Shown here: positions 36,001 through 44,614 of the stretch, piece by piece | Numbering within the stretch: the stretch's first letter is position 1 | Layout: each line of letters opens with the position of its first letter | NCBI GenBank assembly: GCA_910577435.1 | Contig: CAJTLV010000005.1 | Coordinates: 81,829 to 145,828 of the forward strand | DNA from: an uncultured Christensenella sp. | Lineage (GTDB): Bacteria > Bacillota > Clostridia > Christensenellales > Pumilibacteraceae | Length of the DNA: 64,000 nucleotides | Direction of reading: 5' to 3' | Notes under the pieces: generated by a model | What the model was told of the DNA's origin: nothing | What the model saw: only the letters and a program-made list of their open reading frames with translations | The model's database searches: none | Made by a program: the position numbers and the translations under genes

Positions 36001-36579
36001 GTAGTTACGCCAAACATACCTATACGAATTATTGAAGTACACCGTTGCAACTTTCCCTGCCATTACTTCGTCAACAACTGATGCCATTGATTGGTTAGTT
36101 TGTTCTGCTGCGATGTTCCCATCCTCTGCACTATTCAGATATTCCGAACCCATATCATTTATTGTATCGGTTATGCTTTGCACCGTCTTATAGTTCAGCG
36201 TTACGTCTTGCAACTCGTATGTAAGCGCGATATTGTCAACGTGCATTCCTTGCGCTATAACCGACGCTTCGGTTAAATATATGCGATGCGTACAAATCTC
36301 GGGGCAACCCTCGTATTCTTCCACGTCGTCGTGGTCTACCACTAAATCCCAAGTTTTCGGCGTGTCGGCGTTTTGCTCGGTAATGTACCGCTCCAACCGG
36401 AATTTGGTTTTAGGCGGGAACGCGTCGCGTGATGCGCGCGGCATATTTTTCAAAATGATTTCGCCGCTGTCGAGCGTTTCGTCGAGCTTATCTTCAAGGA
36501 ATATCGGCGCTACGGCGTAGTCCGTGTATTCGGTGCTTTTATGTCCGTTCTCCCATAGAAAAACGCGCCAATAGTACAT
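33043..36579 (-). CDS. large phage structural protein (1178 aa), probable tail/baseplate component
   Basis: Longest phage protein. It starts MYYWRVFLWENGHKSTEYTD, then has a beta-rich domain (LDSGEIILKNMPRASRDAFP; THRIYLTEASVIAQG) that resembles receptor-proximal baseplate proteins. It lacks the long uninterrupted helices and membrane segments of a tape-measure protein. Its position between the connector genes and the fibre genes supports a tail or tail-spike hub role. No enzymatic motif seen. Confidence 0.65.
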   Translation of the reverse strand: MYYWRVFLWENGHKSTEYTDYAVAPIFLEDKLDETLDSGEIILKNMPRASRDAFPPKTKFRLERYITEQNADTPKTWDLVVDHDDVEEYEGCPEICTHRIYLTEASVIAQGMHVDNIALTYELQDVTLNYKTVQSITDTINDMGSEYLNSAEDGNIAAEQTNQSMASVVDEVMAGKVATVYFNNSYRYVWRNYEDLRKVKYKYYAGEANTILFNIPTLIAQAAINGQWVDICEVRTTTQIIRKHYRKNTLLSTNTTTKNCGPATLPTTTANENVYTFSKGSSIGGDASSLPQACFATIIFQFASQADGALGFTDISKLDAFSDHLNKNAYRISQENASVDSKAITIKTDVLTDNQLAQGEYFEYEIITTAQNNGNTLPAFYECKCDVAFNQSGNFANSTSGLFGNKYHGNGTMTTVATNSIYVNAKFTVEDLASYVDGDKFLAKAAKYNCLDLVRKAMLTCDTQIFNNSTVGLDTIQYPIAIDEETAASLRARTVYETIFEQKNLWEVFLQSGYYKHAIPRLDFATDGTDRFALKYQQLGVTKKKADESNKITVFNSRNLSEFFTQYDSYVTNLFSPQNVVDEWGVVKTSDSNYLVSNNTAEIHAKYPLEEIIEFDLTYRGVTASALNMIFEEAIYSILTPSIDVRPSKACALYYKLGDTKIVGLNYASPSVNNDAPYALKTILSALFGIDASGDIQFNDIRYHIKYRTQDSLRVSQVRPDLQNFMKNSSYEKYPHHEQFFGQQDKIIDSERFTANLFGKLIRVGNAVYQRQEYADAGSEKESGDLVEINGEPYYVTATENEYYADIILQKVTYSKNFNQLANIVTIPSEPRFYEVSERSQVRREVRLMDFLLLTTKQNVAAASPTFINNSKWRDIAKSLIFADGSFALPNFAYTRFNADKLRSHNGIQTNKLFPSSEITRTGNNSVRPKDSSDHRDVIVPLLHFPLKNAIVFEWDMDDNFKAGDSIDTTISGTGNTKDDAYYSMQSVRYCDVMGRADLFGFRLFNKTNWTIAQARRLPFAESGDFVPTESESAFYLSDSLSIGLDKDNREALSFNYQINLLHEDATFVTYSNLFGQKSNRLKMCLLNTEASLFDDGVAMTARTIIADNVTYSLVNTSRNAIEIRITRPANISASAVKSIVLYEEEGASKYAYIAKNVGDVADTEKFNSWWLYPVFTQ

Positions 36580-37142
36580 TAGCGAACCCTCCCGGTCAAT
36601 GCTGTAAAGTTTGCCCTTGCGAGCTGATATGCTTGCGAATTGCTTTGTTCGAAGCGTTCGTGCGAATATGACCTTTCGCGCTCGGCATACTTAAAACCTA
36701 AACTTATACCAGACGAAGCCGCGCCCACAACCGCGCCGATAGCTGCGCCCCACGGACCGGCAGCCGAACCCGCCGCCGCGCCCGTTAGCAAACCTTGTCC
36801 TATGCTCAAAACGTCTGTAACCTTTTCGATCTTGCGGTTTATAATTGCTTGGTAGTTACTGTCGCCGCTTGACCGTCCTATATCGCTGACGTAGTAGTTT
36901 ATGAACTCGCGCCCGGTTTGCACAGCCGCGCTGATGCCTTGCTGTATAGCGAAGAATGTTGTCGGCGACGTGGCTTTCTTCATTTTGCTTTTGATTGTGC
37001 TGTTATAATTCAACACCTTATACAAAAGCGATTTTTCTTGTTTCTTGTTGCCGCCGCTTTCCGTGCTGTCGTCAGACCCGAATATGCCGTCGCGCGCTTT
37101 GCCGCCGTCATATACTGTAATTTTCAAATTAAGTAGTGCCAT
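36579..37142 (-). CDS. phage structural/internal protein with glycine-alanine-rich hydrophobic stretch
   Basis: 187 aa. A Lys/Ser-rich N-terminal half is followed by GQGLLTGAAAGSAAGPWGAA and IGAVVGAASSGISLGF (about residues 118-153), a glycine-rich amphipathic segment like those of internal virion or membrane-penetrating proteins ejected with short-tailed phage DNA. It starts inside the end of the preceding gene and its stop touches the next start. Confidence 0.5.
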   Translation of the reverse strand: MALLNLKITVYDGGKARDGIFGSDDSTESGGNKKQEKSLLYKVLNYNSTIKSKMKKATSPTTFFAIQQGISAAVQTGREFINYYVSDIGRSSGDSNYQAIINRKIEKVTDVLSIGQGLLTGAAAGSAAGPWGAAIGAVVGAASSGISLGFKYAERERSYSHERFEQSNSQAYQLARANFTALTGRVR

Positions 37143-38094
37143 TCTTCATACCCCGCTTGACGAGCGTCAGCGTGTGCGTTTCGTTTCCGGTATCGGCGTT
37201 GACCGTGATTTGGTGGTCTTTTACGATTACCGAATGCGTGTAGGTTTTTCCGCTGCGCGTTATCTTGAGCGTGAGCGGCTCGTTGTTGTCCGTACTGTTG
37301 GGCGTAAGTGCCTTGTCTGTTATATAGTTTATAAACTCGTTGTTGTAGCCCTCGAATACTAAAACGAACGACGTTGCGCGTGATAGGTTTATTTGCCCCA
37401 CGCTCTCCCGTGCCTTAATGCTCGGTACTGCATCTTGCGTCATTGTTTCGGCGGCTGAAAAGCTCGACAGCGGAACGTCCGCGCTCTTCTCTACGCCGTT
37501 ATCGGTGAAGCTGATATTTATCGTGTAATCGCTATAACTTGCAACGTCCGGGTATAGCAGCATAGCCACTTCGACGTCTACGTCCGCCATTTCGCCGAAC
37601 GGGGCGGCAGACTGTATGTCGCCCACATTCGGTCGATCGAAAATTACGACCGCCCTACGCGTTTCGCTTCCGAACTGTACCGGTATACGCAAGCCGCATA
37701 GCGCAATATTACAGTCCTCGATTAAATATTCGAGCAACTTTATTTTGTCCGTTTGTATGTAGTATTGAAGCGTTGCGCTCAAAACCACCGTGTCAATGTC
37801 TTTTGAGAATAGCCGCTCAATCTCGCCAACCGTCAAAAGCCCGAACGCGCAGTTAAGCGCGGCAAGCTCGTTGGTTTCGCCTTTCGCTGCGAGTATGTTC
37901 CTTATCGCGTCTTGCGTAGAACTCGGGCGATGCTTGAACGTGTAATACTCGACGTTGAGAATTTCCGAAACGGTCTTGCCTTGCCAAGTTTCGGGCGCTT
38001 CCGCGTCGTCTACAGTAATATTCACGTCCTCGTCCTCGAATATACCGCGAATAATAGCAAGCACCGCGTCGGCGGTTATGCGTATTTTTTTCAT
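37129..38094 (-). CDS. phage structural protein, function unknown
   Basis: 321 aa, soluble, without recognised motifs. The first 110 residues are helical (TADAVLAIIRGIFEDEDVNI) and the C-terminal 90 residues look beta-rich (LTLKITRSGKTYTHSVIVKD). It lies in the connector-to-tail part of the late operon and overlaps its upstream neighbour by 4 nt (ATGA). Confidence 0.5.
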   Translation of the reverse strand: MKKIRITADAVLAIIRGIFEDEDVNITVDDAEAPETWQGKTVSEILNVEYYTFKHRPSSTQDAIRNILAAKGETNELAALNCAFGLLTVGEIERLFSKDIDTVVLSATLQYYIQTDKIKLLEYLIEDCNIALCGLRIPVQFGSETRRAVVIFDRPNVGDIQSAAPFGEMADVDVEVAMLLYPDVASYSDYTINISFTDNGVEKSADVPLSSFSAAETMTQDAVPSIKARESVGQINLSRATSFVLVFEGYNNEFINYITDKALTPNSTDNNEPLTLKITRSGKTYTHSVIVKDHQITVNADTGNETHTLTLVKRGMKNGTT

Positions 38095-38612
38095 ACTCTT
38101 TTGAGCCTCCCGCTATACCCGACCTTTTTCTCCCACGCTTTCTTGTTGCGGTTGAAGCGTTCGGGTGCCTCTTGTTTCACGCTGTTAAGCGCGCCCAAGT
38201 CCGAATTGTATTGAAAATTGTCCATAACCGCGCGCATCGCCTTTATCTTGGCGGCGGTGGTCTTTGTATCTTCGAGCTGTTTCAATGTCGCATACGGCAA
38301 GTACAGCGCCGCGTTTTTCCGCAGCGCTTGTACTACTTTCGGCATATCGTTTATAAAGCTCTCGATTATGGCTTGCAAGCTACGCACATGGCTCAAAACG
38401 GCGGGCTGTTTGCCTTGCACCGCTATGTTGCCGTCGGCTGTAATTTTGCCGTTTAACGCCGCGACAAGGTAATCGCGCACGCGCTTTTCGGTTTGTGCAA
38501 ACGAGTATACGTTTTGCAAGCGCTCGCCCGGCTCGAACTGCGGAAATACGCCCGCGAGCTTCGGGTTCATAAAAAGGTCGCGCATTCGTATCCGATTGTT
38601 GTATTCTTGCAT
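38091..38612 (-). CDS. phage structural protein, function unknown
   Basis: 173 aa, basic (ends YSGRLKRV). MRDLFMNPKLAGVFPQFEPG near the start and a helical middle. It sits between two connector-region genes and is coupled to the next gene by ATGA overlap. It could be a tail-completion or head-closure protein; no family recognised. Confidence 0.5.
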   Translation of the reverse strand: MQEYNNRIRMRDLFMNPKLAGVFPQFEPGERLQNVYSFAQTEKRVRDYLVAALNGKITADGNIAVQGKQPAVLSHVRSLQAIIESFINDMPKVVQALRKNAALYLPYATLKQLEDTKTTAAKIKAMRAVMDNFQYNSDLGALNSVKQEAPERFNRNKKAWEKKVGYSGRLKRV

Positions 38613-38613
38613 A

Positions 38614-39018
38614 TCAGCTCAACCCCGCGCTTGAAAGCGGCAAGTATTGGTATCGCTGTATGCGCTTCGGGGTAAAAGCGTAGTCCGTTGTCAAGCCGTC
38701 CGTTATGATCCAAAAGCCCGCGAACGGTGTATCGTCCGACAGTCTTATAATGTCGCCCTCGCTGAACTTCATTAGCGAATTCGTTTTGATTGTCAAATAC
38801 GAATTTGCTATAAGAAGCCCGTCGAGCGGCTGCTCGTCGCCGTCTTGCTTTTCGGTATGCTCTACCCACTTAAACTTGCCGATATAAGCGTAGCGGTTGC
38901 CTTGCACCGTTATTTTCTCGCCGTTTGCAATCTCGATCGGCATATCGTTTGTAAGTCGCTTGTACAGCTTCGCCCTTTCGTTCGGCGAGAACATAGGGTA
39001 TTCATAGGTTTGTGCCAT
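38614..39018 (-). CDS. phage head-tail connector region protein
   Basis: 134 aa from ATG at 39018 behind AAGGGAGCGAGCT; longer in-frame starts lie inside the upstream gene. MAQTYEYPMFSPNERAKLYK is followed by small beta strands (EKITVQGNRYAYIGKFKWVE; GDIIRLSDDTPFAGFWIITD). Size and place match head-closure or stopper proteins, but this is positional inference. Confidence 0.5.
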   Translation of the reverse strand: MAQTYEYPMFSPNERAKLYKRLTNDMPIEIANGEKITVQGNRYAYIGKFKWVEHTEKQDGDEQPLDGLLIANSYLTIKTNSLMKFSEGDIIRLSDDTPFAGFWIITDGLTTDYAFTPKRIQRYQYLPLSSAGLS

Positions 39019-39029
39019 AGCTCGCTCCC

Positions 39030-39575
39030 TTAATATTCCGATAGCTTCATTTTCCATTCGCCGACCGCGTTCGGGTCGGTAAGGTAATTCGTTTGAAGCC
39101 AAAGAAGAACCTCGTCGTCAAGCCAAAACCCCGACGACATATCTACGTCGTTATCGCGCAACCGTCCGCTCTCTTGGCTGACGGTCATTTTGGGCGCGCG
39201 TTTCGCGTCGCCGAATTCGTTTATGTACTCGGCTTGTCTAACAAGCATACGCTCGAATTCGAGCCGCCCCTCTCGCGCGGTCTTAACGCGCCCGAATAGG
39301 CTCTTGGCGATGCGGTAGCACATAAGGTTGTACTTGGTTTGTGCCATTACCCGTATGTAGCTGTAAATGTGGTCGGTCGCCGTCCGTATCAGCTTTTGAA
39401 TGCCGCGCTGCTCGCAGTCTATACCGTAATACTCGATCGCCGCGTCCGTCAAATAATAGCGGTGGTCCTCTTTGTCGTACCGCATTCGCTCGGTATCGCA
39501 CGGGTATTGTGCGTTGCCCGGTATCGTGTCATAGAACGGTATCACGAGCTTGCTGTTGTCGTTGTCTTGGTACAT
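39030..39575 (-). CDS. phage head-tail adaptor-like protein
   Basis: 181 aa from ATG at 39575 (GAGGAGTGACACC upstream). A mostly helical protein (IQKLIRTATDHIYSYIRVMA; RLEFERMLVRQAEYINEF) ends in an acidic Trp-containing tail (SSGFWLDDEVLLWLQTNYL). Located directly after the capsid region, where adaptor proteins that dock on the portal are usual. No specific family assigned. Confidence 0.5.
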   Translation of the reverse strand: MYQDNDNSKLVIPFYDTIPGNAQYPCDTERMRYDKEDHRYYLTDAAIEYYGIDCEQRGIQKLIRTATDHIYSYIRVMAQTKYNLMCYRIAKSLFGRVKTAREGRLEFERMLVRQAEYINEFGDAKRAPKMTVSQESGRLRDNDVDMSSGFWLDDEVLLWLQTNYLTDPNAVGEWKMKLSEY

Positions 39576-39579
39576 GGTG

Positions 39580-39996
39580 TCACTCCTCGCGTGAAATAAG
39601 GCGGCTCGTACCGCCCGACCACTTTTCGTTGCTCTCGCGCCCTTTGTAGCCGGGCAAGGTGCGCACCGTAACCTCGCGTTGATTGTGTACGTCAAGCCCT
39701 TGCTGTTGGGCGATTTCGAGCCTTTGGCTGACGTTCTTCGGTTTGATTTTCTTACCGTCGCCGCGCTCTCCGTCCGGCGTGGTAAGGTTATCGGCTTTTT
39801 GCTTCCACTTCTCCGTGTCCTCGTCGGTTGTCATTTGCACGACCGCGAGCGTGTTATAGAGCTTGTGGCTTTGGTAGTGTTCTACGGGTACAACTACGAC
39901 GTCGCCGGTGCGGTATTCTTTGTCGGTTTCGTAGTCATATAACTTACCGCTCGCGCTGCCGTGTCCGTAGCTGACCGATATAATTCTGCTCGGCAT
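39580..39996 (-). CDS. phage protein of unknown function
   Basis: 138 aa. The beta-rich N-terminus RIISVSYGHGSASGKLYDYE and TGDVVVVPVEHYQSHKLYNT suggest a small barrel. The C-terminus is Lys/Gln-rich and ends SGGTSRLISREE. Similar small barrels occur next to capsid genes in other phages as decoration or head-closure proteins. Confidence 0.45.
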   Translation of the reverse strand: MPSRIISVSYGHGSASGKLYDYETDKEYRTGDVVVVPVEHYQSHKLYNTLAVVQMTTDEDTEKWKQKADNLTTPDGERGDGKKIKPKNVSQRLEIAQQQGLDVHNQREVTVRTLPGYKGRESNEKWSGGTSRLISREE

Positions 39997-40014
39997 CGCG
40001 CCGCACCTCCCGTG

Positions 40015-40308
40015 TTAGTCGTTGTCCGCGTTGCCGTTGCTGTTGCTGCCCGCATCGCCGCTGTCGGTGCTTATGCCGTCGAAGTGTTCGCTCCACTTGT
40101 TAGCCGCCGCCCAATTCTCGCTTTCGCTCGCCTTGCACTTGGTCTTGATTTCGTCGACGCAAGCCTTTATGTCCTCGCGCTCGGGGTTGGCTTCGGCTAT
40201 GTATTCCATTTCTTCCAAAATGTATTCCAAGCTATCGCGCGCGCCCGCCGCCACCGACATAGCTCTACCGCATAGGCGGCTCATTCTATTGTCTGCGCTG
40301 TGTTCCAT
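40015..40308 (-). CDS. small phage protein downstream of the capsid gene
   Basis: 97 aa from ATG at 40308, preceded by GGAGGTAATA; a longer in-frame start overlaps the capsid gene and is not used. A helical core (RDSLEYILEEMEYIAEANPE; DIKACVDEIKTKCKASES) and a Ser/Asn/Gly/Asp tail (SGDAGSNSNGNADND). Unknown function. Confidence 0.55.
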   Translation of the reverse strand: MEHSADNRMSRLCGRAMSVAAGARDSLEYILEEMEYIAEANPEREDIKACVDEIKTKCKASESENWAAANKWSEHFDGISTDSGDAGSNSNGNADND

Positions 40309-40342
40309 TATTACCTCCGAATTATGGTGTAACGAAATCAAA

Positions 40343-40364
40343 GGGAGCGAGTATGCCCGCTCCC
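40343..40364 (-). terminator. hairpin after the major capsid gene
   Basis: GGGAGCG-N8-CGCTCCC, followed on the minus strand by TTTGATTT. It lies 24 nt past the capsid stop. Probably a partial terminator or stabiliser that favours capsid mRNA. Confidence 0.6.
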
Positions 40365-40387
40365 ATTGTTTCGCCGTGTGGTTTGTA

Positions 40388-41428
40388 TTAGTCGCCCGAA
40401 GCCGCAACGAACTTCTTTGCGATTGCCTTTTGCGTGTTGCGAATACGCCCGCCGCAAACGGTCAGTATCGATATGAGCGTGCTATTGTGAATAATAGCGT
40501 CATACGGTACAAGCCCGATAAAGCGCACCACGTTGATTATGCAAAGCGTCTTGTGATCGTAGAGAATATACTCGATATTGCTCCAATCCCACAAAGCTTT
40601 TTCCTTTTCCCACGCCGCCTTTTTGTCCGTGTCGGTGGGTGCGGTTTCGGAAAGTCCAACGAGCGCGCTGTTGTCTTGTCCGAGCGCGTTCGACGTGAAT
40701 ATCTTTACCTTACCGCTGAACAGCGTACCGATATACACTTGCCCGAGCGCCGAAGTTTCGGTCGCGCTTGCCGCCGAGAAGTACGTCCTTTCGCTCAAAT
40801 GCTTAAGGAATACCGCATCGGTATCGTCGCTGATAAGCAACGTGTCCGGGTCGGCTCCGGCTTTGCGAATAACCTTGCGGTCGTCGATTATGTTGTCGAT
40901 CACGTTCGCTTTCGTGCAGCGCTCCGTATTCGCCGAAGCGGGCGCGCCGACGTCGGTCGGATCGGGCGACCCGCCGCCGTTGATAAGGTACGAAATATAA
41001 CGAAGCTCTTTGACCTCGTCGTAGCTCTCGGACGCGAGCTGCACCTTGTCGGCGGTCTTGCCGCTCACGCGCGCTGCATCTATCGGCTCGTATACAACTT
41101 CCGCAACTTTCAGCACGTCGTTGCACTTGACCTCGATAAACTTGCCGTCGCTCGAAGTAGGCACGACGCGGAACGCTTCGTCGTCCGTAGCCTTGCACAT
41201 ATTAACCTTGATTTTGTCGAGCTTGCGAATAAACGCGACCGCGAATTGATTGTCGACCATAAGGCTCTCGACGTCGGTCGCAAATGTTACGCCCGGTATC
41301 ATTACCTTATTGCGAAACAAATTCGGCTCGAGCATATCGATAACGCCGCCGTCTACGGTTGCCCCCGCAGTAGGGAGCTTGCTGTCGTTATTCCAATTTT
41401 GGAATGCATCACCCAATGTGATTGCCAT
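40388..41428 (-). CDS. major capsid protein
   Basis: 346 aa, the shell-forming subunit. The order portal, scaffold, this gene, hairpin, connectors identifies it. MAITLGDAFQNWNNDSKLPT, the Ile/Val-rich middle, and ADPDTLLISDDTDAVFLKHL followed by FSGKVKIFTSNAL look like HK97-fold P-domain and spine segments. No signature residue can prove the fold by eye. Ribosome site AAGGAGAACAACAATC. Confidence 0.75.
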   Translation of the reverse strand: MAITLGDAFQNWNNDSKLPTAGATVDGGVIDMLEPNLFRNKVMIPGVTFATDVESLMVDNQFAVAFIRKLDKIKVNMCKATDDEAFRVVPTSSDGKFIEVKCNDVLKVAEVVYEPIDAARVSGKTADKVQLASESYDEVKELRYISYLINGGGSPDPTDVGAPASANTERCTKANVIDNIIDDRKVIRKAGADPDTLLISDDTDAVFLKHLSERTYFSAASATETSALGQVYIGTLFSGKVKIFTSNALGQDNSALVGLSETAPTDTDKKAAWEKEKALWDWSNIEYILYDHKTLCIINVVRFIGLVPYDAIIHNSTLISILTVCGGRIRNTQKAIAKKFVAASGD

Positions 41429-41458
41429 GATTGTTGTTCTCCTTTATGAAAAAAATTT

Positions 41459-42220
41459 TTAGGTGTCGTACCCCCTTTTCTTCCGAAACTCGGCGACCTT
41501 TTTCTCAAAGTCGTTGAGTACGGGCGGGCTTTCGGGGGTCGGTGCTGTTTTGCCCGCGAGGGGTGGTGTCTTGCCGAATGTAATTCGCCCCTCTTGCGAT
41601 GCTTGCCATTCGGGGTATTTGGCGACGAAGTCCGCGACCTTGTCTATGGACGCGCCCTCTGCCATAAATAACTTGGTTGCCGCTTCGATGCGCTCGGCGT
41701 TTATACCGGCTTTAAGCAAGGCGTTTTCCACTTTAAGGCTTGTCACTTCGTCGGTGGTTGTCGTCTTTGCTTGGGTTTCCGAACTCGGCGGCGGCGTAGG
41801 CGGTTCGTCTTTGTGGGTCAGCCTTGTTACTACGCTTGCCGCAAGCTCTTTAATGTTTGGCGTTTCGCCTTGCATTACTTGCTGTTTGACAATCGCCTTA
41901 ATCTCGGCGTCCTCGAAAGCGTTGTATCGGTCGGGCAAACTTGCCTTTGCGGTCTTTGATACGCGACGGAGCGTTGCGTTGTAGTTTTCGTACTGCTCCG
42001 CTGTCATTTCCCGCGCCGGTTCTTTTGCCGGTTCCTCTTCGCCTTGTTTCGTCGTGTCCGTTTGTGCTGCGGCGGGATCTTCCGTAGCATCGGGCGGCGG
42101 CGTTTGCTGTTGTGCTTCCGCTTGCGGTTGTTCCGCTTGCGGTTGGCTCTCCGGCTGCGCTGCGCTCGGGGTGGTGATTTGTTCTCCCTCGTTGGGTTTC
42201 TGAACTTCTTGTCCGTCCAT
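41459..42220 (-). CDS. phage scaffolding protein
   Basis: 253 aa. The first 80 residues are Pro/Gln/Glu-rich and disordered (QPESQPQAEQPQAEAQQQTP); the middle is charged and helical. A small C-terminal basic region (VLNDFEKKVAEFRKKRGYDT) is typical of scaffold tails that bind the capsid protein. It lies directly upstream of the capsid gene and behind the portal gene. Confidence 0.7.
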   Translation of the reverse strand: MDGQEVQKPNEGEQITTPSAAQPESQPQAEQPQAEAQQQTPPPDATEDPAAAQTDTTKQGEEEPAKEPAREMTAEQYENYNATLRRVSKTAKASLPDRYNAFEDAEIKAIVKQQVMQGETPNIKELAASVVTRLTHKDEPPTPPPSSETQAKTTTTDEVTSLKVENALLKAGINAERIEAATKLFMAEGASIDKVADFVAKYPEWQASQEGRITFGKTPPLAGKTAPTPESPPVLNDFEKKVAEFRKKRGYDT

Positions 42221-42327
42221 TGTGTTTGTTCCTCCGTTAACGTCTGGGTGACTATTTTTTTGTATATCTAACCTTGCGGCTGAATACCGTTGCTAAACAC
42301 CGTATTTTGCGCAACACGGCGTTTTGT

Positions 42328-44052
42328 TTATTCGGCGGGTGTTTGCTCGCCGTCGGGGTTGTCCTTGTCTTGCAAGTCCTTTTGTGCGTCCTCGTCGTCG
42401 CCGTCGGGGTTATCTTTGGGCGGCGGTGTTACGACCGCGCTTTTATCGGGCGGCTTCGCGGGGTCTACTACTTGTATCAGCTCGTTGCTCTTCTCGGCGT
42501 ATATAAGGTTTGCTTCCTTGTATATCGCTTCTTCGTCCCAATCGGGGTGCTGTTCACGAACTGCCGCGAATACGCTCATAATGTTGGCTTGAACTTTGCG
42601 TGCGAGAACTGTTGCGACCTCTTCCGGCGTGTCCACTATGTACTTGCGGAACGCCGCTTTTATGCCGTGATATTCTTCGGCGACGATCGCGCTTTTGCCG
42701 GTTGCTCTATCGGTCGCGGTTGTGTTGCCGTTGATAAAATCTTCGTACTGAAGCAGTACGGCAAATAGCTTTGTCAAATACCGCTCGTAATCTTTGGCGA
42801 ACGAGTTACGCGTCCGAATGCTGTTGCGTTCTTTGGCGTTTTGCGTTCCCTCCGCTTCGACGTGTCCGGAAAGCTGCAAGCCAAGCGTCGCCGCGTTTAT
42901 GCCGGTTTTGTTGAGCGCGATATTGATTTGGAATTTCGCGCTTTCCACGAACTCGGTCGTGTTGAGCTTTGCTTGTATTTGCTGCAGTAGCTTTTCGGCT
43001 TCTTTCGCGTTCTTCGGCAAAAGGAACGAATGGCGGCGGGTGCTGAATGCTCCCTTGTCTTTGTCGCCCTCGATATTCGACGGTATCATTTGCTCGTCTA
43101 TGAGCAAATACGGAAATGATTTGCGTACCGTGTCTACGCAATTCGACAGTATCTCGTCGAGCGCGCTCGATACGCTCTCCAAACCGAAAACCACGCCGCA
43201 GGGTCGCGCGTTGCCGTAAACGCTCGCGCCTTGCGTGTTGTTTAGGTTGTTCGGCAAGTAGACGATCGGAAAGTCTACGAGCGGCAGCACTTGCTTCTCC
43301 TCGATGCCGTAGGCGTCGAACACTCGCTTTTTCAGCTCTTTGTTTCTATCGCAAAACTTTGAGCCGTTGAATATGCGGTGTCGCTGAAGTATTCCGTCGT
43401 CCTCGTAGCGTGTAACGCCCTCGCGTTTGACTGCCTTTTTGCGGCGCGTGTATATGGTGTGCAGCTCGAAGTCTTGCGGCTCGCCGTTGAGAAACACTTG
43501 CTGCTTGACCGTGTATTCCACGATGCGGTTATACTTGCGTTTTATCACAAGCCGCTCTGCGGGTACAAGCTCGATTATCGGTAGGTTCGATATTTCGGGG
43601 TCAAAGTGTATATGCCACGCCGCGTCGCCGATGCCGAGCGTTTCGATAAGGCTCGCTTTCAAAACCGCCGTGTCGAACTCGTTTTCTTCGAGTATCGGCT
43701 GCAATCGGTTCTTTATCTCGGGCGGCACAGTTTCGTCGAAATCGTAACCCGAACCGCATACGAGCTTCGCGATGCTCTCGCATATCATTGGTATAATTCC
43801 GAAGAACTCTTCGGCATTTTCCACGAAGTCGTCGCCGTAGTAGAACGAGCGCTTAATCTCGGCTATCTTGTACGCATCGGCAAAGAACCGCGCCGCCTCG
43901 ACCTTGTAAAAATGTTTGATAACGGTCGGGTCGTTTGACAGCAGCGCTCGGTATTTCGCCGTATTGAACGCCCAAAACGCCCCTTGATTGTACAGCTTGG
44001 TTTTGTTCGCTTCGATAAGGTTCATTTGGTAGGGGTTTTTGATTTCGCCCAT
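42328..44052 (-). CDS. phage portal protein
   Basis: 574 aa. It forms the dodecameric channel for DNA entry. Typical stretches: FFGIIPMICESIAKLVCGSG, SLIETLGIGDAAWHIHFDPE, IIELVPAERLVIKRKYNRIV and a long helical stem (SVSSALDEILSNCVDTVRKS). It is followed by an Asp/Pro-rich tail. It lies between the terminase genes and scaffold as in most tailed phages. The 107-bp gap after it (42221-42327) holds only a weak hairpin. Confidence 0.85.
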   Translation of the reverse strand: MGEIKNPYQMNLIEANKTKLYNQGAFWAFNTAKYRALLSNDPTVIKHFYKVEAARFFADAYKIAEIKRSFYYGDDFVENAEEFFGIIPMICESIAKLVCGSGYDFDETVPPEIKNRLQPILEENEFDTAVLKASLIETLGIGDAAWHIHFDPEISNLPIIELVPAERLVIKRKYNRIVEYTVKQQVFLNGEPQDFELHTIYTRRKKAVKREGVTRYEDDGILQRHRIFNGSKFCDRNKELKKRVFDAYGIEEKQVLPLVDFPIVYLPNNLNNTQGASVYGNARPCGVVFGLESVSSALDEILSNCVDTVRKSFPYLLIDEQMIPSNIEGDKDKGAFSTRRHSFLLPKNAKEAEKLLQQIQAKLNTTEFVESAKFQINIALNKTGINAATLGLQLSGHVEAEGTQNAKERNSIRTRNSFAKDYERYLTKLFAVLLQYEDFINGNTTATDRATGKSAIVAEEYHGIKAAFRKYIVDTPEEVATVLARKVQANIMSVFAAVREQHPDWDEEAIYKEANLIYAEKSNELIQVVDPAKPPDKSAVVTPPPKDNPDGDDEDAQKDLQDKDNPDGEQTPAE

Positions 44053-44067
44053 TGGTGTAGTCCTCTC

Positions 44068-44283
44068 TTATGTCGCACCGTTGCCGAGCTTCCGTAGTTC
44101 CATTTCGGCGGTATAGTCGACGGGCGGCTTAATGACGCGGTCTTTCGTCCAATCTTCCTTGACTACCGTCCACCCGCGCTTTTTATAGCCGCCGCGTTCG
44201 TAGTCCTCTTCGCATATAACCGTCCGCATTTTGCCGGTCGGGTCTTGTATGCAAATTCGGCTATCGCTGCGTACATTAGCCAT
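44068..44283 (-). CDS. small phage protein upstream of the portal gene
   Basis: 71 aa from ATG at 44283 behind GGGGGTGAAGCAA; a Met three codons earlier is also in frame. It has a small beta pattern (SRICIQDPTGKMRTVICEED) and a Lys/Trp patch (GGYKKRGWTVVKEDW). Function unknown. Confidence 0.5.
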   Translation of the reverse strand: MANVRSDSRICIQDPTGKMRTVICEEDYERGGYKKRGWTVVKEDWTKDRVIKPPVDYTAEMELRKLGNGAT

Positions 44284-44614
44284 TTGCTTCACCCCCGCTT
44301 GCGTTTGTGAGCAGTCCGTCGTCTACCGCTTCGCTTTCTTCGGAGGCGTTCTTCGTGGCTTCCACCGCGTCGTTCACCTTTTTGTCGGGCGCGGTCTTTT
44401 TGCCCTTGTCTTTGCTCTTGCCCTTGCCTTTGGTGTCGCTCTTGCTTTCGCTGTCGCTTGCCTCTTGCATAGCTGCGTCGATGCGCTTGTCCGCGTCGTC
44501 TTGCGGCTTCGGCGTAAGCGGTCGCTCTTTCCAACCGTTCGACTTATAGTCCGCTATTCTGCGGTCGTTATCTTCGACCACCGTTACAAGCGCGCCTTTG
44601 GTAAATTCTTTCAT
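44276..44614 (-). CDS. small phage protein with highly charged linker
   Basis: 112 aa. The N-terminus MKEFTKGALVTVVEDNDRRI and ADYKSNGWKERPL looks like a small folded unit. It is followed by a low-complexity Ser/Asp/Lys/Gly stretch (SDTKGKGKSKDKGKKTAPDK). It is coupled by ATGA overlap to the preceding gene and overlaps the next. Function unknown. Confidence 0.5.
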   Translation of the reverse strand: MKEFTKGALVTVVEDNDRRIADYKSNGWKERPLTPKPQDDADKRIDAAMQEASDSESKSDTKGKGKSKDKGKKTAPDKKVNDAVEATKNASEESEAVDDGLLTNASGGEANG